A DNA stretch of 40,105 bases from an uncultured Bacilli bacterium (GTDB lineage Bacteria > Bacillota_I > Bacilli_A > RF39 > UBA660), in contig CANPXU010000008.1 in NCBI GenBank assembly GCA_947586825.1, positions 1 through 40,105 of the forward strand. Reading direction: 5' to 3'. Both the position numbers and the translations under genes were made by a program. The notes under the pieces were generated by a model. The model did no database searches. It was given only the letters and a program-made list of their open reading frames with translations, and was not told the origin of the DNA. This document shows positions 32,276 through 40,105 of this stretch, one piece after another (the first letter of the stretch is position 1; each line of letters begins with the position of its first letter).

Positions 32276-32872
32276 TTATTTTAAAGCTGCTAGTAATTCA
32301 TCTTTTTTCATAGTTGAATAACCTTTGATGTTTTTATCTTTAGCTAAAGCTTTAAGTTCTGCTAAAGTTTTTGAAGATAAATCTTCCTTTTTAGCTGCAG
32401 GTTTTGCAGCTTCTTTTTTAGGTTCTTCACCTTTTACTTCTTTCTTAGCTGGAGCTTTAGGAGCTTCAATCTTTACAGCTTCTTTTTTGCTTGTTGTAAT
32501 TTCTTTTTTAGGAGCTTCTGCAGGTGCTTTTTTAGCAGTTTCTACTAAAGCTGCAAATGCTTTAGGATCATCGATTGCAAGTTCTGATAACATCTTACGG
32601 TTAATTTCGATACCAGATTTAGCAAGACCATTTATGAATTTAGAATAACTAATATCATTTAAACGGCAAGCTGCATTAATTCTTGTAATCCATAATTTTC
32701 TAAAGTTTCTCTTATTTTGTTTACGGTCACGATAAGCATAAGCACCACTGTGGAATAATTGTTCTTGAGCAGTCTTATATAATCTATGCTTACTACCAAA
32801 ATAACCTTTAGCTTCTTTTAAAACTTTTCTTCTTCTGTTTTTAGAAACAGTTCCGCCTTTAACTCTTGTCAT
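32276..32872 (-). CDS. rplT: 50S ribosomal protein L20 with an added C-terminal Rho-N/SAP-like domain
   Basis: L20 binds 23S rRNA early in 50S assembly and controls its own operon. Residues 1 to about 117 are a complete L20 ([25 protein letters not shown] at the start in pieces, [22 protein letters not shown]). The family normally ends there. This protein has about 80 more residues: a Lys/Ala/Pro/Glu-rich linker, then [20 protein letters not shown] and [11 protein letters not shown], which fits the Rho N-terminal/SAP-type helical nucleic-acid-binding motif. Last gene of infC-rpmI-rplT; the repeated poly-T element follows the stop codon by 5 bases. Confidence 0.93.
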   Translation of the reverse strand: MTRVKGGTVSKNRRRKVLKEAKGYFGSKHRLYKTAQEQLFHSGAYAYRDRKQNKRNFRKLWITRINAACRLNDISYSKFINGLAKSGIEINRKMLSELAIDDPKAFAALVETAKKAPAEAPKKEITTSKKEAVKIEAPKAPAKKEVKGEEPKKEAAKPAAKKEDLSSKTLAELKALAKDKNIKGYSTMKKDELLAALK

Positions 32873-32884
32873 AGTTTACTCCCC

Positions 32885-33079
32885 CTATATAACTTGTGAA
32901 AGTCTCTTGCTTTCACCCTTTGCTAAAGTGCCTTTATTTCTTCTTTGTCTAACTGCTTTAGCACTATCTTTTGCAGTTTTATGATTTCCATTACCTTTTT
33001 TATAAGTTAATGTTCCATTTTTCTTTTTGTTTAATACTTTACTTGATGCCTTATGTGTTTTTTGTTTAGATTTTCCCAT
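32885..33079 (-). CDS. rpmI: 50S ribosomal protein L35
   Basis: A 64-residue, very basic protein with the L35 pattern: KQKTHKASSKVLNKKKNGTL near the start and NHKTAKDSAKAVRQRRNKGTL in the middle. The length is normal. It lies between infC (5-base gap) and rplT (12-base gap), the standard order. Confidence 0.95.
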   Translation of the reverse strand: MGKSKQKTHKASSKVLNKKKNGTLTYKKGNGNHKTAKDSAKAVRQRRNKGTLAKGESKRLSQVI

Positions 33080-33084
33080 ATTTA

Positions 33085-33618
33085 TTACTTCCTTTCTGTT
33101 TTTTTAGGCGATAACATCATGTATACTTGACGGCCATCAATTGTTGGTTTAGTCTCGATATCTGCTACCTCAGATAATGAATCGGCAAAGCGCATTAGAA
33201 CATCGATTCCTAGTTCTGGATGGGCAATTTGTCTTCCTTTAAAACGAATAAATGCTTTAATCTTATGTCCTTTAACTAAATAGCTTTCAGCATTTCTACG
33301 ACGGGTTTCAAAATCACCAACATCTATCGTAACTGATAAACGATATTCTTTAACTTCTTTGCTAGTTTCTCTTTGTCTTTTTTGTTGTTCTTTTAGTTTC
33401 TTTTGTTTTTCATAACGATACTTATTATAGTCCATTACTTTAGCTACTGCAGGTGTTGCAGTACCGCTCATTAAAACTAAATCAAGTCCTGCATAACTAG
33501 CAAGTGTTAATGCATCATTTAAATTTTTCATTCCTAATTTTTCACCATTAGGGCCAATAACCATTAGTTCTTGAACCTTTATCTGATTATTAATTGGTAG
33601 CTCATCATTCTTTGCTAT
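33085..33618 (-). CDS. infC: Translation initiation factor IF-3 (ATA start)
   Basis: Checks initiator tRNA and keeps ribosomal subunits apart. I place the start at the ATA codon at 33618-33616: GGAGG lies 9 bases upstream (33628-33632), and translation from there gives AKNDELPINNQIKVQELMVIG, the normal IF-3 N-terminus, for a total of 177 residues. The first ATG in frame (33564) would remove 18 conserved residues. The rest matches the family (GEKLGMKNLNDALTLASYAGLDLVLM in parts, DYNKYRYEKQKK, RLSVTIDVGDFETRRRNAESYL in parts). infC genes are known for AUU-type starts through which IF-3 limits its own synthesis. Confidence 0.93.
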   Translation of the reverse strand: MAKNDELPINNQIKVQELMVIGPNGEKLGMKNLNDALTLASYAGLDLVLMSGTATPAVAKVMDYNKYRYEKQKKLKEQQKRQRETSKEVKEYRLSVTIDVGDFETRRRNAESYLVKGHKIKAFIRFKGRQIAHPELGIDVLMRFADSLSEVADIETKPTIDGRQVYMMLSPKKTERK

Positions 33619-33644
33619 ACTTAATCGCCTCCATACAATTTAAA

Positions 33645-33733
33645 AGGTGGATATATAATATCCACCTAAAAGCTCTAAGATAATAATTACTCGGCCTTTT
33701 ACCTATTGACTTATTTATCAATCAGGTGGATAT
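33645..33733 (-). promoter_or_regulatory. L20-type leader attenuator of infC-rpmI-rplT
   Basis: On the minus strand, AGGTGGATAT (33667-33658) can pair with ATATCCACCT at 33654-33645, giving a 10-bp hairpin with 3-base loop followed by TTTAAATT, or with an identical ATATCCACCT located 5' at 33733-33724. The two structures exclude each other, the hallmark of terminator/antiterminator control. Autogenous L20 leaders precede this operon in other Bacillota. Confidence 0.7.
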
Positions 33734-33753
33734 ACATCGCTTTCCTTTAAACA

Positions 33754-33787
33754 ACAACCATATTTTATAACACTAATATATGGTTGT
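33754..33787 (-). terminator. Dyad behind recA, possible terminator overlapping the infC promoter
   Basis: 10-bp arms ACAACCATAT / ATATGGTTGT with a 14-base centre. It lies right behind recA, with TGTTT following on the minus strand (weak T-tract). It encloses the infC -10 element. Confidence 0.45.
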
Positions 33788-33790
33788 CAA
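33762..33790 (-). promoter_or_regulatory. Sigma-A-type promoter for infC-rpmI-rplT
   Basis: Minus-strand TTGACA, 17-base spacer, TAAAAT. The -35 overlaps one arm of the dyad at 33754-33787. The leader to the infC start is about 140 bases. Confidence 0.65.
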
Positions 33791-33796
33791 GCTAAT

Positions 33797-34846
33797 TTAT
33801 TCATTAGCGGTTTCTTTTTTACTTTTATCTTTTACTTTATTTGGCTTAAAGCCATAATGTTCTCTAATTTTATTTTCAAGTTCATCAGCTAGGCCAGGAT
33901 TTTGTTTTAATAATAAACGCACATTTTCCTTACCTTGGCCAATTTTCTCACCATTGTAGGCATACCATGCACCACTTTTTTCTAATATATCAATATCAGC
34001 GGCTAGATCAACAATTTCACCTTCCCGAGAAATTCCTTCACCATATAGAATATCAACAGTTGCCGTTTTAAATGGTGGTGCTACTTTATTTTTTACAACT
34101 TTTATATTGGTTTTATTACCACTTATTTGATCGGCCACTTTAATTTGTTCACCTTTTCTAACATCCAAACGAATAGATGAATAGAATTTTAAAGCTCTTC
34201 CTCCGGGAGTAGTTTCGGGATTTCCAAACATAATTCCAACCTTTTCTCTAAGTTGATTAATAAATATGGCCGTAGTTTTAGTTTTATTCATATTGCCAGA
34301 TAGTTTTCTTAAAGCTTGTGACATAAGTCTTGCTTGAAGTCCTACATGGCTATCACCCATTTCCCCATCAATTTCTGCTTGAGGAACTAGGGCTGCAACA
34401 GAGTCAATAACTATTAAATCAACTGCTTCGCTTTTAACTAAAGCGTCACATATTTCTAAAGCTTGTTCTCCAGTATCTGGTTGTGATAATAATAACTCAT
34501 TAATATCAACGCCAAGATTTCTAGCATATACAGGATCTAAGGCATGTTCAGCATCGATGAAAGCCGCTCTTCCACCGTTTTGTTGGACAGATGCTATCGC
34601 ATGTAAAGCAATAGTGGTTTTACCACTTGACTCAGGGCCAAATATTTCAATTATTCTTCCTTTGGGATATCCACCAACACCCAAGGCAATATCAAGTGAT
34701 AAGCTGCCTGAAGATGTTGTATCAATCTCCATATGCTCTTCAGAGCCTAGACGCATTATTGATTCTTCACCAAATTGTTTTTTTATATCAGCAAGGACTT
34801 GCTCTAAAGCCTTATCCTTGTCTTTTACTTCTTTGTTAATTTTCAT
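33797..34846 (-). CDS. recA: Recombinase RecA
   Basis: Strand-exchange protein for recombination and the SOS response. The 349-residue product has the N-terminal polymerisation motif, Walker [16 protein letters not shown], Walker [13 protein letters not shown], loop L1 ([25 protein letters not shown] in parts), loop L2 ([27 protein letters not shown] in parts) and the C-terminal domain. Own promoter at 34877-34905. A degenerate SOS-box-like sequence lies further upstream, but I do not count it as supported. Confidence 0.97.
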   Translation of the reverse strand: MKINKEVKDKDKALEQVLADIKKQFGEESIMRLGSEEHMEIDTTSSGSLSLDIALGVGGYPKGRIIEIFGPESSGKTTIALHAIASVQQNGGRAAFIDAEHALDPVYARNLGVDINELLLSQPDTGEQALEICDALVKSEAVDLIVIDSVAALVPQAEIDGEMGDSHVGLQARLMSQALRKLSGNMNKTKTTAIFINQLREKVGIMFGNPETTPGGRALKFYSSIRLDVRKGEQIKVADQISGNKTNIKVVKNKVAPPFKTATVDILYGEGISREGEIVDLAADIDILEKSGAWYAYNGEKIGQGKENVRLLLKQNPGLADELENKIREHYGFKPNKVKDKSKKETANE

Positions 34847-34876
34847 TTTGTCTCCTTATTTAACTCTGACAAATTA

Positions 34877-34905
34877 ATTGTAACTTAATATTTTTCAAAA
34901 GTCAA
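34877..34905 (-). promoter_or_regulatory. Sigma-A-type promoter for recA
   Basis: Minus-strand TTGACT, 17-base spacer, TACAAT, about 30 bases before the ATG; Shine-Dalgarno AAGGAG. Confidence 0.7.
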
Positions 34906-34937
34906 CAAAGAAGTGCAAATGAATGTTCGTATATTGC

Positions 34938-36134
34938 TTATTGTGCTAACCAATTAGCAATATCAATGATTTGAATTCCTTCATATTGATAATTATCATG
35001 CTTAGTTCTTGCTATTAATATTTTAGGATAAGCGTCTTTTATTTTTAATAAAGGATTTACTTCTCGTTTAAATGTACTACTTTCAAAATCGTTTCCTATA
35101 TCGTCTGACACCTGAATATATATTTTTTCATTTCTTTTCATTGCTACAAAATCTATTTCTTTATCATATAAGATTCCAACATACACTTGATATCCTCTGC
35201 GAATCAATTCCATAGCAACTATGTTTTCATAGATATTGCCATAATTCATATTTTTTGTTCCCTGAATAGCATATTTTACTGCATGATCTGACAAATAATA
35301 TTTATCTTGCGTAGACAAATATCTTTTACCTTGAATATCATATCTTCTGACCTTATAAAAAGCAAAGGCTTCACATAGATATTTAATGTATGTTCCAACG
35401 GTTTTATCATTAGTATTTACTTTGTTAAAATTTAGAGTATCAGTAATACTGCGATATGAAGTAATTCTTGCAACATTATCAATTAAAAAATCGCTGATAC
35501 TATCTAATAAAGGTTCATTTTGAATTTGATTCCTTTGAACAATATCCCTTACTATCATAGTTTTATAGACATCTGATATATAATTATATTTTTTATCAAT
35601 ATCTTTGTAATAATAAGAACCAGCAAAACCCCCTTCTAAGACATATCTATCAAAGTTTTCGCTACTGTTTTTTAAATTATAATATTCTAAAAATTCTTTA
35701 TATGAAAATGGATAAACCTCAATACTATATGTTCTACCTGTGAAAAGAGTTGCTAAATCACTTGATAAAAGAAAAGCATTGGATCCCGTTATGTAAATAT
35801 CATATTTATTTTCAGCATGAAAATTGTTTATTGCTTTTTCAAAACCATTGCACATTTGAACTTCATCAATCATAATAAAATTATTCTTTTTAGGATTATA
35901 TTTTTTTGAAACATAGCTTATTAATTCTTTATATTCTTTTAAGTAATCGAATTCATCAAGATTATAATCCACATAAATAATATTGGCATTTTTATCCGTT
36001 TTTTCAACATAACTAATAAACATTTTAAGCAATTCTGATTTTCCACTACGTCTAACTCCTGTAATAACTTTTATGTCTGGAGTTCCCATAACATCAATTA
36101 TATCGTTTAAATATTTTCTTTCAATTATTTTCAT
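34938..36134 (-). CDS. AAA-type ATPase with DUF4143 domain
   Basis: A 398-residue protein from the ATG at 36134, which has AAGGTGG 9 bases upstream; a longer frame to 36212 has no site. It shows Walker A (VITGVRRSGKSELL), Walker B with FIMIDEVQMC, a sensor ITGSNAFLLSSDLATLFTGR, and PFSYKEFLEYYN, then a C-terminal DUF4143 nuclease-like domain with DKEIDFVAMKRNEKIYIQVS, which keeps the D...D/E-x-K-type order (Asp, then a Gln-Val strand). Such proteins are common, often horizontally moved, and of uncertain function. It sits between recA and pflA with its own operator-like promoter. Confidence 0.85.
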   Translation of the reverse strand: MKIIERKYLNDIIDVMGTPDIKVITGVRRSGKSELLKMFISYVEKTDKNANIIYVDYNLDEFDYLKEYKELISYVSKKYNPKKNNFIMIDEVQMCNGFEKAINNFHAENKYDIYITGSNAFLLSSDLATLFTGRTYSIEVYPFSYKEFLEYYNLKNSSENFDRYVLEGGFAGSYYYKDIDKKYNYISDVYKTMIVRDIVQRNQIQNEPLLDSISDFLIDNVARITSYRSITDTLNFNKVNTNDKTVGTYIKYLCEAFAFYKVRRYDIQGKRYLSTQDKYYLSDHAVKYAIQGTKNMNYGNIYENIVAMELIRRGYQVYVGILYDKEIDFVAMKRNEKIYIQVSDDIGNDFESSTFKREVNPLLKIKDAYPKILIARTKHDNYQYEGIQIIDIANWLAQ

Positions 36135-36157
36135 ATCAGTTAACCACCTTATATATA

Positions 36158-36185
36158 AGTATACTATCCATTTCGCAAAAGTCAA
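36158..36185 (-). promoter_or_regulatory. Promoter of the DUF4143 ATPase gene
   Basis: Minus-strand TTGACT, 16-base spacer, TATACT. The spacer contains one arm of the large dyad at 36168-36208. Confidence 0.65.
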
Positions 36186-36208
36186 TTTTTTTTGATTTTG
36201 CGAAATGG
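36168..36208. promoter_or_regulatory. Operator-like dyad over the ATPase promoter
   Basis: 13-bp perfect arms CCATTTCGCAAAA (36168-36180) and TTTTGCGAAATGG (36196-36208), extended inward by TCAA/TTGA with one bulged base. The arms flank the -35 hexamer, so a repressor bound here would block the promoter; it could also form a strong hairpin. Confidence 0.6.
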
Positions 36209-36213
36209 GCATC

Positions 36214-36245
36214 TAAATAAAAAAACTATTAGACTAAATCTAATA
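36214..36245 (-). terminator. Rho-independent terminator of pflBA
   Basis: Minus-strand TATTAGA-TTTAG-TCTAATA followed by GTTTTTTTATTT. The pflA stop codon lies in the stem. Confidence 0.85.
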
Positions 36246-36959
36246 ATTTTCATTTTTATATATTTGCATAAACTCTTTATAAAGTTCCTCACATTTATCT
36301 TTATCCATCGCTGGCATATTCTCATAGGGATTATATATTTTTAAAGCTTCATACTTTTCTGTTCCTAATTTATGATAAGGCAAAAAATCTATTCTAGTTA
36401 CGTTCTTAATATTTTTAATAAAGTTATTTAAACTAATTAAGTAATCTTTATTATCGTGTAATCCTGGGACAATGACTTGTCTTATCCATACTTCTTTTCC
36501 ACTTGCATTTAATTCAGAAATAAATTTAAGAGTTTCATTAATATTTCCACCTGTTAGATCTTCATAATTTTGGGCATCGGTATGTTTAACATCAAGTAAT
36601 ACTAAATCAACCATATCTAAAATCTCTTTATAATCACCAAGTCCAACACCCGCGGTATCAAGTGCTATATGTATATTTTCTTTTTTTAATATCTTACAAA
36701 CTTCAATAACAAACTTACTTTGTAATAAAGGTTCTCCTCCCGAAAAGGTAACACCTCCTTTATCACCAAAATAATTTTTATTTTTTAATATTCTTTTAGC
36801 CAAATCTTCCGGAGTATAGTTATCCTCACCTTTTACCCACATCTCAGGATTATGGCAATATTTGCATCTAAGAGTGCAACCTGATAAAAAGACAACTGTT
36901 CTAATGCCTGGGCCATCGACAAGGCCAAAGCTTTCAATAGAATCTAGTGCTCCCATCAT
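36240..36959 (-). CDS. pflA: Pyruvate formate-lyase activating enzyme
   Basis: A radical-SAM enzyme that installs the glycyl radical on PflB. The 239-residue protein has the CxxxCxxC iron-sulfur motif (GCTLRCKYCHNPE), GGVTFSGGEPLLQ for SAM binding, and LLDVKHTDAQNYEDLTG. The ATG overlaps the pflB stop codon by one base (TAATG), so the two are coupled. The length is typical. Confidence 0.96.
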   Translation of the reverse strand: MMGALDSIESFGLVDGPGIRTVVFLSGCTLRCKYCHNPEMWVKGEDNYTPEDLAKRILKNKNYFGDKGGVTFSGGEPLLQSKFVIEVCKILKKENIHIALDTAGVGLGDYKEILDMVDLVLLDVKHTDAQNYEDLTGGNINETLKFISELNASGKEVWIRQVIVPGLHDNKDYLISLNNFIKNIKNVTRIDFLPYHKLGTEKYEALKIYNPYENMPAMDKDKCEELYKEFMQIYKNENY

Positions 36960-39187
36960 TACATCTTCTCATGGAATGTTCGAGAAATTACTTCTTCTTG
37001 TTGTTTTCTTGTTAAACGATTAAATCTTACAGCATAACCTGATACTCTTATTGTTAACAAAGGATATTTATCAGGATTATTCATTGCATCAATTAGAGTT
37101 TCTCTATTTAAAACATTGACATTTAAGTGATGAGCTCCTTGTTTAAAATAGCCATCAAGTAATGCTACTAAATTTTCTTTTTGATTTTCTTCATCCATAC
37201 CTAAGGCTGATGGAATAATGGAAAAAGTATTTGATATACCATCTTTACAACAAGTAGCATATTCAAGTTTAGCAACACTGTTTAAACTTGATATAGCACC
37301 ATTTTCATCTCTTCCATGCATTGGATTAGCACCCGGAGCAAATGGTTCACCTGCTTTTCTTCCATCAGGAGTAGCTCCTGTTTTAGAGCCATATACTACA
37401 TTTGAAGTAATAGTTAAAACTGACATAGTAGGCTCGGCTTTACGATAGCAATAATACTTTTTAAGTTCACTAAAGAATTTATTTAAAACCTCTTTAGCTA
37501 TATCATCTACCCTGTCATCATCATTACCATATTTAGGGAAATCACCTTCGATTATAAAATCAGTAGTAATACCCTCTCCATTTCTTATCGGTCTTACTTT
37601 AGCGTATTTTATTGCAGATAGAGAGTCCGCAACTACCGAAAGCCCTGCGACACCATAGGCCATATAACGATGAACATTTGTATCATGAAGAGCCATTTGA
37701 CCAGCTTCATAAGCATACTTATCATGCATATAATGAATAATATTCATGGCATCACTATATATTTGAGCAACTTTTTCAAGTACTTTAAAATAAGCATTTT
37801 TTACTTTATCATAATCTAGATATTCATCAGTATTCTTGGGAACATTTTCTAAAACTAAATCACCTGTCATTTCATCAATACCACCATTGATAGAATAAAG
37901 AAGTGATTTAGCAAGATTACAACGAGCACCAAAGAATTGCATATCTTTGCCTAGTCTCATCGCAGATACACAACACGCTATAGCATAATCATCGCCATAG
38001 ATTGGCCGCATTAAATCATCGCTTTCATATTGAATAGAATCCGTTTTAATGCTCATTTTAGCACAATACTTTTTCCATGCACTAGGTAATTCATTGCTCC
38101 ATAAAACCGTCATATTAGGCTCAGGTGCTGGATCTAAATTAGTAAGCGTATTTAAAATACGATATGAAGTTTTGGTAACCATACTATTTCCTTCAGTAGT
38201 GATACCGCCAATAGAACATGTTACCCAAGTTGGATCGCCAGAGAATAATTCATCATATTCAGGAGTTCTTAAATGTCTTACTAAACGAAGTTTAATAACA
38301 AACTGATCAATTAATTCTTGAGCTTCTTCTTCAGTAATAAGGCCATTTCTTAAATCTCTTTCAATATAAATATCAAAGAAAGCATCTACTCTACCAAGAC
38401 TCATAGCAGCCCCATTATTTTCTTTAACAGCCGCTAAATAACCAAAATAAGTCCATTGAATAGCTTCTTTAGCATTAGTCGCAGGGCTTGATATATCAAA
38501 ACCATAACTTTGAGCCATTTGTTTCATTTTATCTAAAGCTCGATATTGCTCAGATAACTCTTCTCTTTCTCTAATTAAGCCGCTATTCATTCGGCCACAT
38601 GGTGCATCCCACTCTTTTTTCTTTTGCTCCATCAAAAAATCGATACCATATAAAGCTACTCGACGATAATCACCAATTATACGACCTCTTCCATAAGCAT
38701 CTGGAAGACCCGTTAACAAACCTTCATGTCTTGCTTTTCTTATTTCTTCCGTATAAACATCAAATACCCCTTGATTATGAGTCTTACGATATTCATTAAA
38801 ATAATGATCTACATCAGGATTTAATTTATAATTATATGCATTTAAAGAAGAATAAACCATTCTTATACCACCATAAGGGTTTATCATTCTTTTAAGAGGT
38901 TTATCTGTTTGAAGTCCTACTATTACATCATCATCTTTACAAATATAACCTGGTTCAAAATTATTAATACCAGACATATGATCAGTATCAATGTCTAATA
39001 CTCTTTTCTTAAGTTCTTCTTTTAATAAATCAGAACATTTATTCCATACTTTCTTAGTCTTATCTGTAGGCCCTGTTAAAAATGATTCATCTTCATTATA
39101 AGAGGTATAATTTCTTTTAATAAAGTCTGATACATTTATTTCAGTACACCATAATCCATCATTAAATCCTTGCCATTCTTCTCTCAT
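36959..39187 (-). CDS. pflB: Formate C-acetyltransferase (pyruvate formate-lyase)
   Basis: Splits pyruvate with CoA into acetyl-CoA and formate under anaerobic conditions. The 742-residue enzyme has the two adjacent catalytic Cys ([13 protein letters not shown], near residue 404), and the glycyl-radical loop [14 protein letters not shown] near residue 716, followed by the usual C-terminal RTFHEKM. It points to a fermentative, anaerobic host. Expressed with pflA. An extended -10 (TGCTAAAAT) lies at 39214-39222. Confidence 0.97.
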   Translation of the reverse strand: MREEWQGFNDGLWCTEINVSDFIKRNYTSYNEDESFLTGPTDKTKKVWNKCSDLLKEELKKRVLDIDTDHMSGINNFEPGYICKDDDVIVGLQTDKPLKRMINPYGGIRMVYSSLNAYNYKLNPDVDHYFNEYRKTHNQGVFDVYTEEIRKARHEGLLTGLPDAYGRGRIIGDYRRVALYGIDFLMEQKKKEWDAPCGRMNSGLIREREELSEQYRALDKMKQMAQSYGFDISSPATNAKEAIQWTYFGYLAAVKENNGAAMSLGRVDAFFDIYIERDLRNGLITEEEAQELIDQFVIKLRLVRHLRTPEYDELFSGDPTWVTCSIGGITTEGNSMVTKTSYRILNTLTNLDPAPEPNMTVLWSNELPSAWKKYCAKMSIKTDSIQYESDDLMRPIYGDDYAIACCVSAMRLGKDMQFFGARCNLAKSLLYSINGGIDEMTGDLVLENVPKNTDEYLDYDKVKNAYFKVLEKVAQIYSDAMNIIHYMHDKYAYEAGQMALHDTNVHRYMAYGVAGLSVVADSLSAIKYAKVRPIRNGEGITTDFIIEGDFPKYGNDDDRVDDIAKEVLNKFFSELKKYYCYRKAEPTMSVLTITSNVVYGSKTGATPDGRKAGEPFAPGANPMHGRDENGAISSLNSVAKLEYATCCKDGISNTFSIIPSALGMDEENQKENLVALLDGYFKQGAHHLNVNVLNRETLIDAMNNPDKYPLLTIRVSGYAVRFNRLTRKQQEEVISRTFHEKM

Positions 39188-39213
39188 TTTATACTCTCCT
39201 ATTATCCTTAATT

Positions 39214-39222
39214 ATTTTAGCA
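39214..39222 (-). promoter_or_regulatory. Extended -10 promoter for pflBA
   Basis: Minus-strand TGCTAAAAT about 27 bases before the pflB start, with GGAGAG as Shine-Dalgarno. No good -35 was found. Confidence 0.45.
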
Positions 39223-39269
39223 TAATTAACTTTAAAAAAGATAAAATTAAAGATGATTAACAAATTTGT

Positions 39270-40006
39270 TTACTTATCAAATTTATACCATAATATTGGT
39301 TTGCCAGAAGCATCAGTAATTTTTAAGTTATAGATAAAGCCATGAAAATAAGCATCAGCGGTCCAATTTGACTTACCTAAAAAATTTTCAGTTCTATTAG
39401 TATTTCGAACATACGATGTTACATTATAAGTTTTGGTTAAAATCAAAGCATCATCTTTATAAATATTATGAGTATATGAAGTTTCATTTTTGATTACTTC
39501 TATCCGATAATGAGTCTTTTGATTTAAGGTTATCGCTGCACTTGCTGTAGTACTTCCTCGCGTTGCTTCCGTACCATAACGGCTATCAATGTTAAGATTG
39601 CTTGAAGTTCCTTGATTTGCAACAAAAATATTATCATTATATTGACCATTACCAAAATCCATAATTCTTGACCAGTTTTTAAATGACAACCATTTGGCCT
39701 CAAAATCAATTGTAGTACATTTATCGCTTTTATTGTTATCTAAACTAATATTTTCCGTTTCTTCATTCCAATGCAAAAATTCATCATCACAATTAGTTTT
39801 ATTATAATTATAAATATATCCCTCCCCAGGCCAATATTCCTCATTCCACACATGATAGTTATTACCACCACTTTCATCTTGAACCATTATAGCTAAGGCA
39901 TTTGAATTTGACTTAATAGTTGCCTTATTATTTTGCGTATAAAGAAAAATACAAAAAATTACTAAAATAATAACCAATATTGATATCAATATATTTTTTT
40001 CTTCAT
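39270..40006 (-). CDS. LamG/concanavalin-like surface protein with a frameshift at codons 3-5
   Basis: The natural start is the ATG at 40006-40004, 7 bases behind the GGAG carried by the repeated element. From it the frame reads MKKKIY and stops, because the run at 39994-40000 has seven A; eight (or five) would give MKKKNILISILVIILV, a normal membrane anchor that stays open to 39270. The open frame can otherwise begin only at a TTG at 40031 without a Shine-Dalgarno, or at an internal TTG. The rest has the two-Cys module shared with the 468-aa protein (TNCDDEFLHWNEE, then SDKC) and a LamG-like domain (SRIMDFGNGQYNDNIFVANQ, HYRIEVIKN, FHGFIYNLKITD). About 245 residues. Confidence 0.75.
39994..40000 (-). 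repeat. A7 homopolymer after the start codon of the LamG-like gene
   Basis: Seven T on the plus strand. One more base restores the frame between the ATG at 40006 and the body of the gene. Candidate phase-variation tract or sequencing indel. Confidence 0.6.
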
Positions 40007-40013
40007 ACTTAGC

Positions 40014-40105
<92 letters not shown>

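Noticed and set aside
34916-34929. SOS (LexA/DinR) box upstream of recA
   Set aside because: CAAATGAATGTTCG matches the Bacillus consensus well in only one half-site, and it lies upstream of the -35; too weak to report as a site.

Overview
The window is a low-GC (about 30% by eye) chromosomal segment from a member of the Bacillota, most likely a gut-type Bacilli lineage near the Erysipelotrichia/RF39 group. The grounds are the gene order (rimP-nusA-ylxR-infB-rbfA-truB; ftsA-ftsZ-spoIIGA-sigE-sigG; infC-rpmI-rplT; parE/parC), sporulation sigma factors, YlbD/YlbE coat-type proteins, pyruvate formate-lyase, and SipW/TasA-type secreted proteins. The lineage is inference. The genes read with the standard bacterial code. 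Nearly all genes lie on the minus strand; only two small-family genes (2865-3125 and 25199-26692) lie on the plus strand.

Layout: 1-770 efp and rpmG. 878-3989 a class B PBP, a DUF2624-like gene and nfo. 4052-5176 a type IV prepilin-like protein and the ylbE/ylbD pair. 5203-10220 parC, tdk, parE. 10245-15700 an accessory block of envelope genes: lipoprotein, membrane-anchored HTH regulator, CpaB/SAF-like membrane protein, secreted protein, and a decayed partial second copy of the block. 15772-21210 the nusA-infB operon, with a single-domain RimP and a dCMP deaminase in the usual ylxQ position. 21315-23714 three tandem TasA/camelysin-like genes. 23815-30576 UPF0316, sigG, a large alpha-helical-repeat protein of unknown function on the opposite strand, sigE, spoIIGA, ftsZ, ftsA. 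30730-32136 a modular surface protein. 32142-32270 a repeated inverted-repeat/poly-T element. 32276-33618 rplT (with an added Rho-N/SAP-like tail), rpmI, infC (ATA start) behind an L20-type leader. 33797-39187 recA, a DUF4143 ATPase, pflA, pflB. 39270-40006 a LamG-like surface protein, followed by part of another copy of the element.

The strongest unexplained signal is the repeated element. One complete copy (129 bp) sits between rplT and the 468-aa surface protein. The right end of a copy forms the first 20 bases of the window, directly behind efp. The left end of a copy, running into 33 A residues, forms the last 92 bases, directly in front of the LamG-like gene. The element has roughly 19-bp inverted ends, an internal hairpin, a homopolymer of 21 to 33+ T (minus strand), and carries the Shine-Dalgarno sequence of the following surface-protein gene. 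Its two ends can pair so that this Shine-Dalgarno is buried. The two surface proteins behind it share an N-terminal Cys-containing module but differ at the C-terminus, and one has a frameshift in an A7 run right after its start codon. Together this looks like a dispersed, possibly phase-variable expression cassette for modular surface proteins. That system-level reading is inference.

No tRNA, rRNA, CRISPR array, transposase or integrase was recognised.
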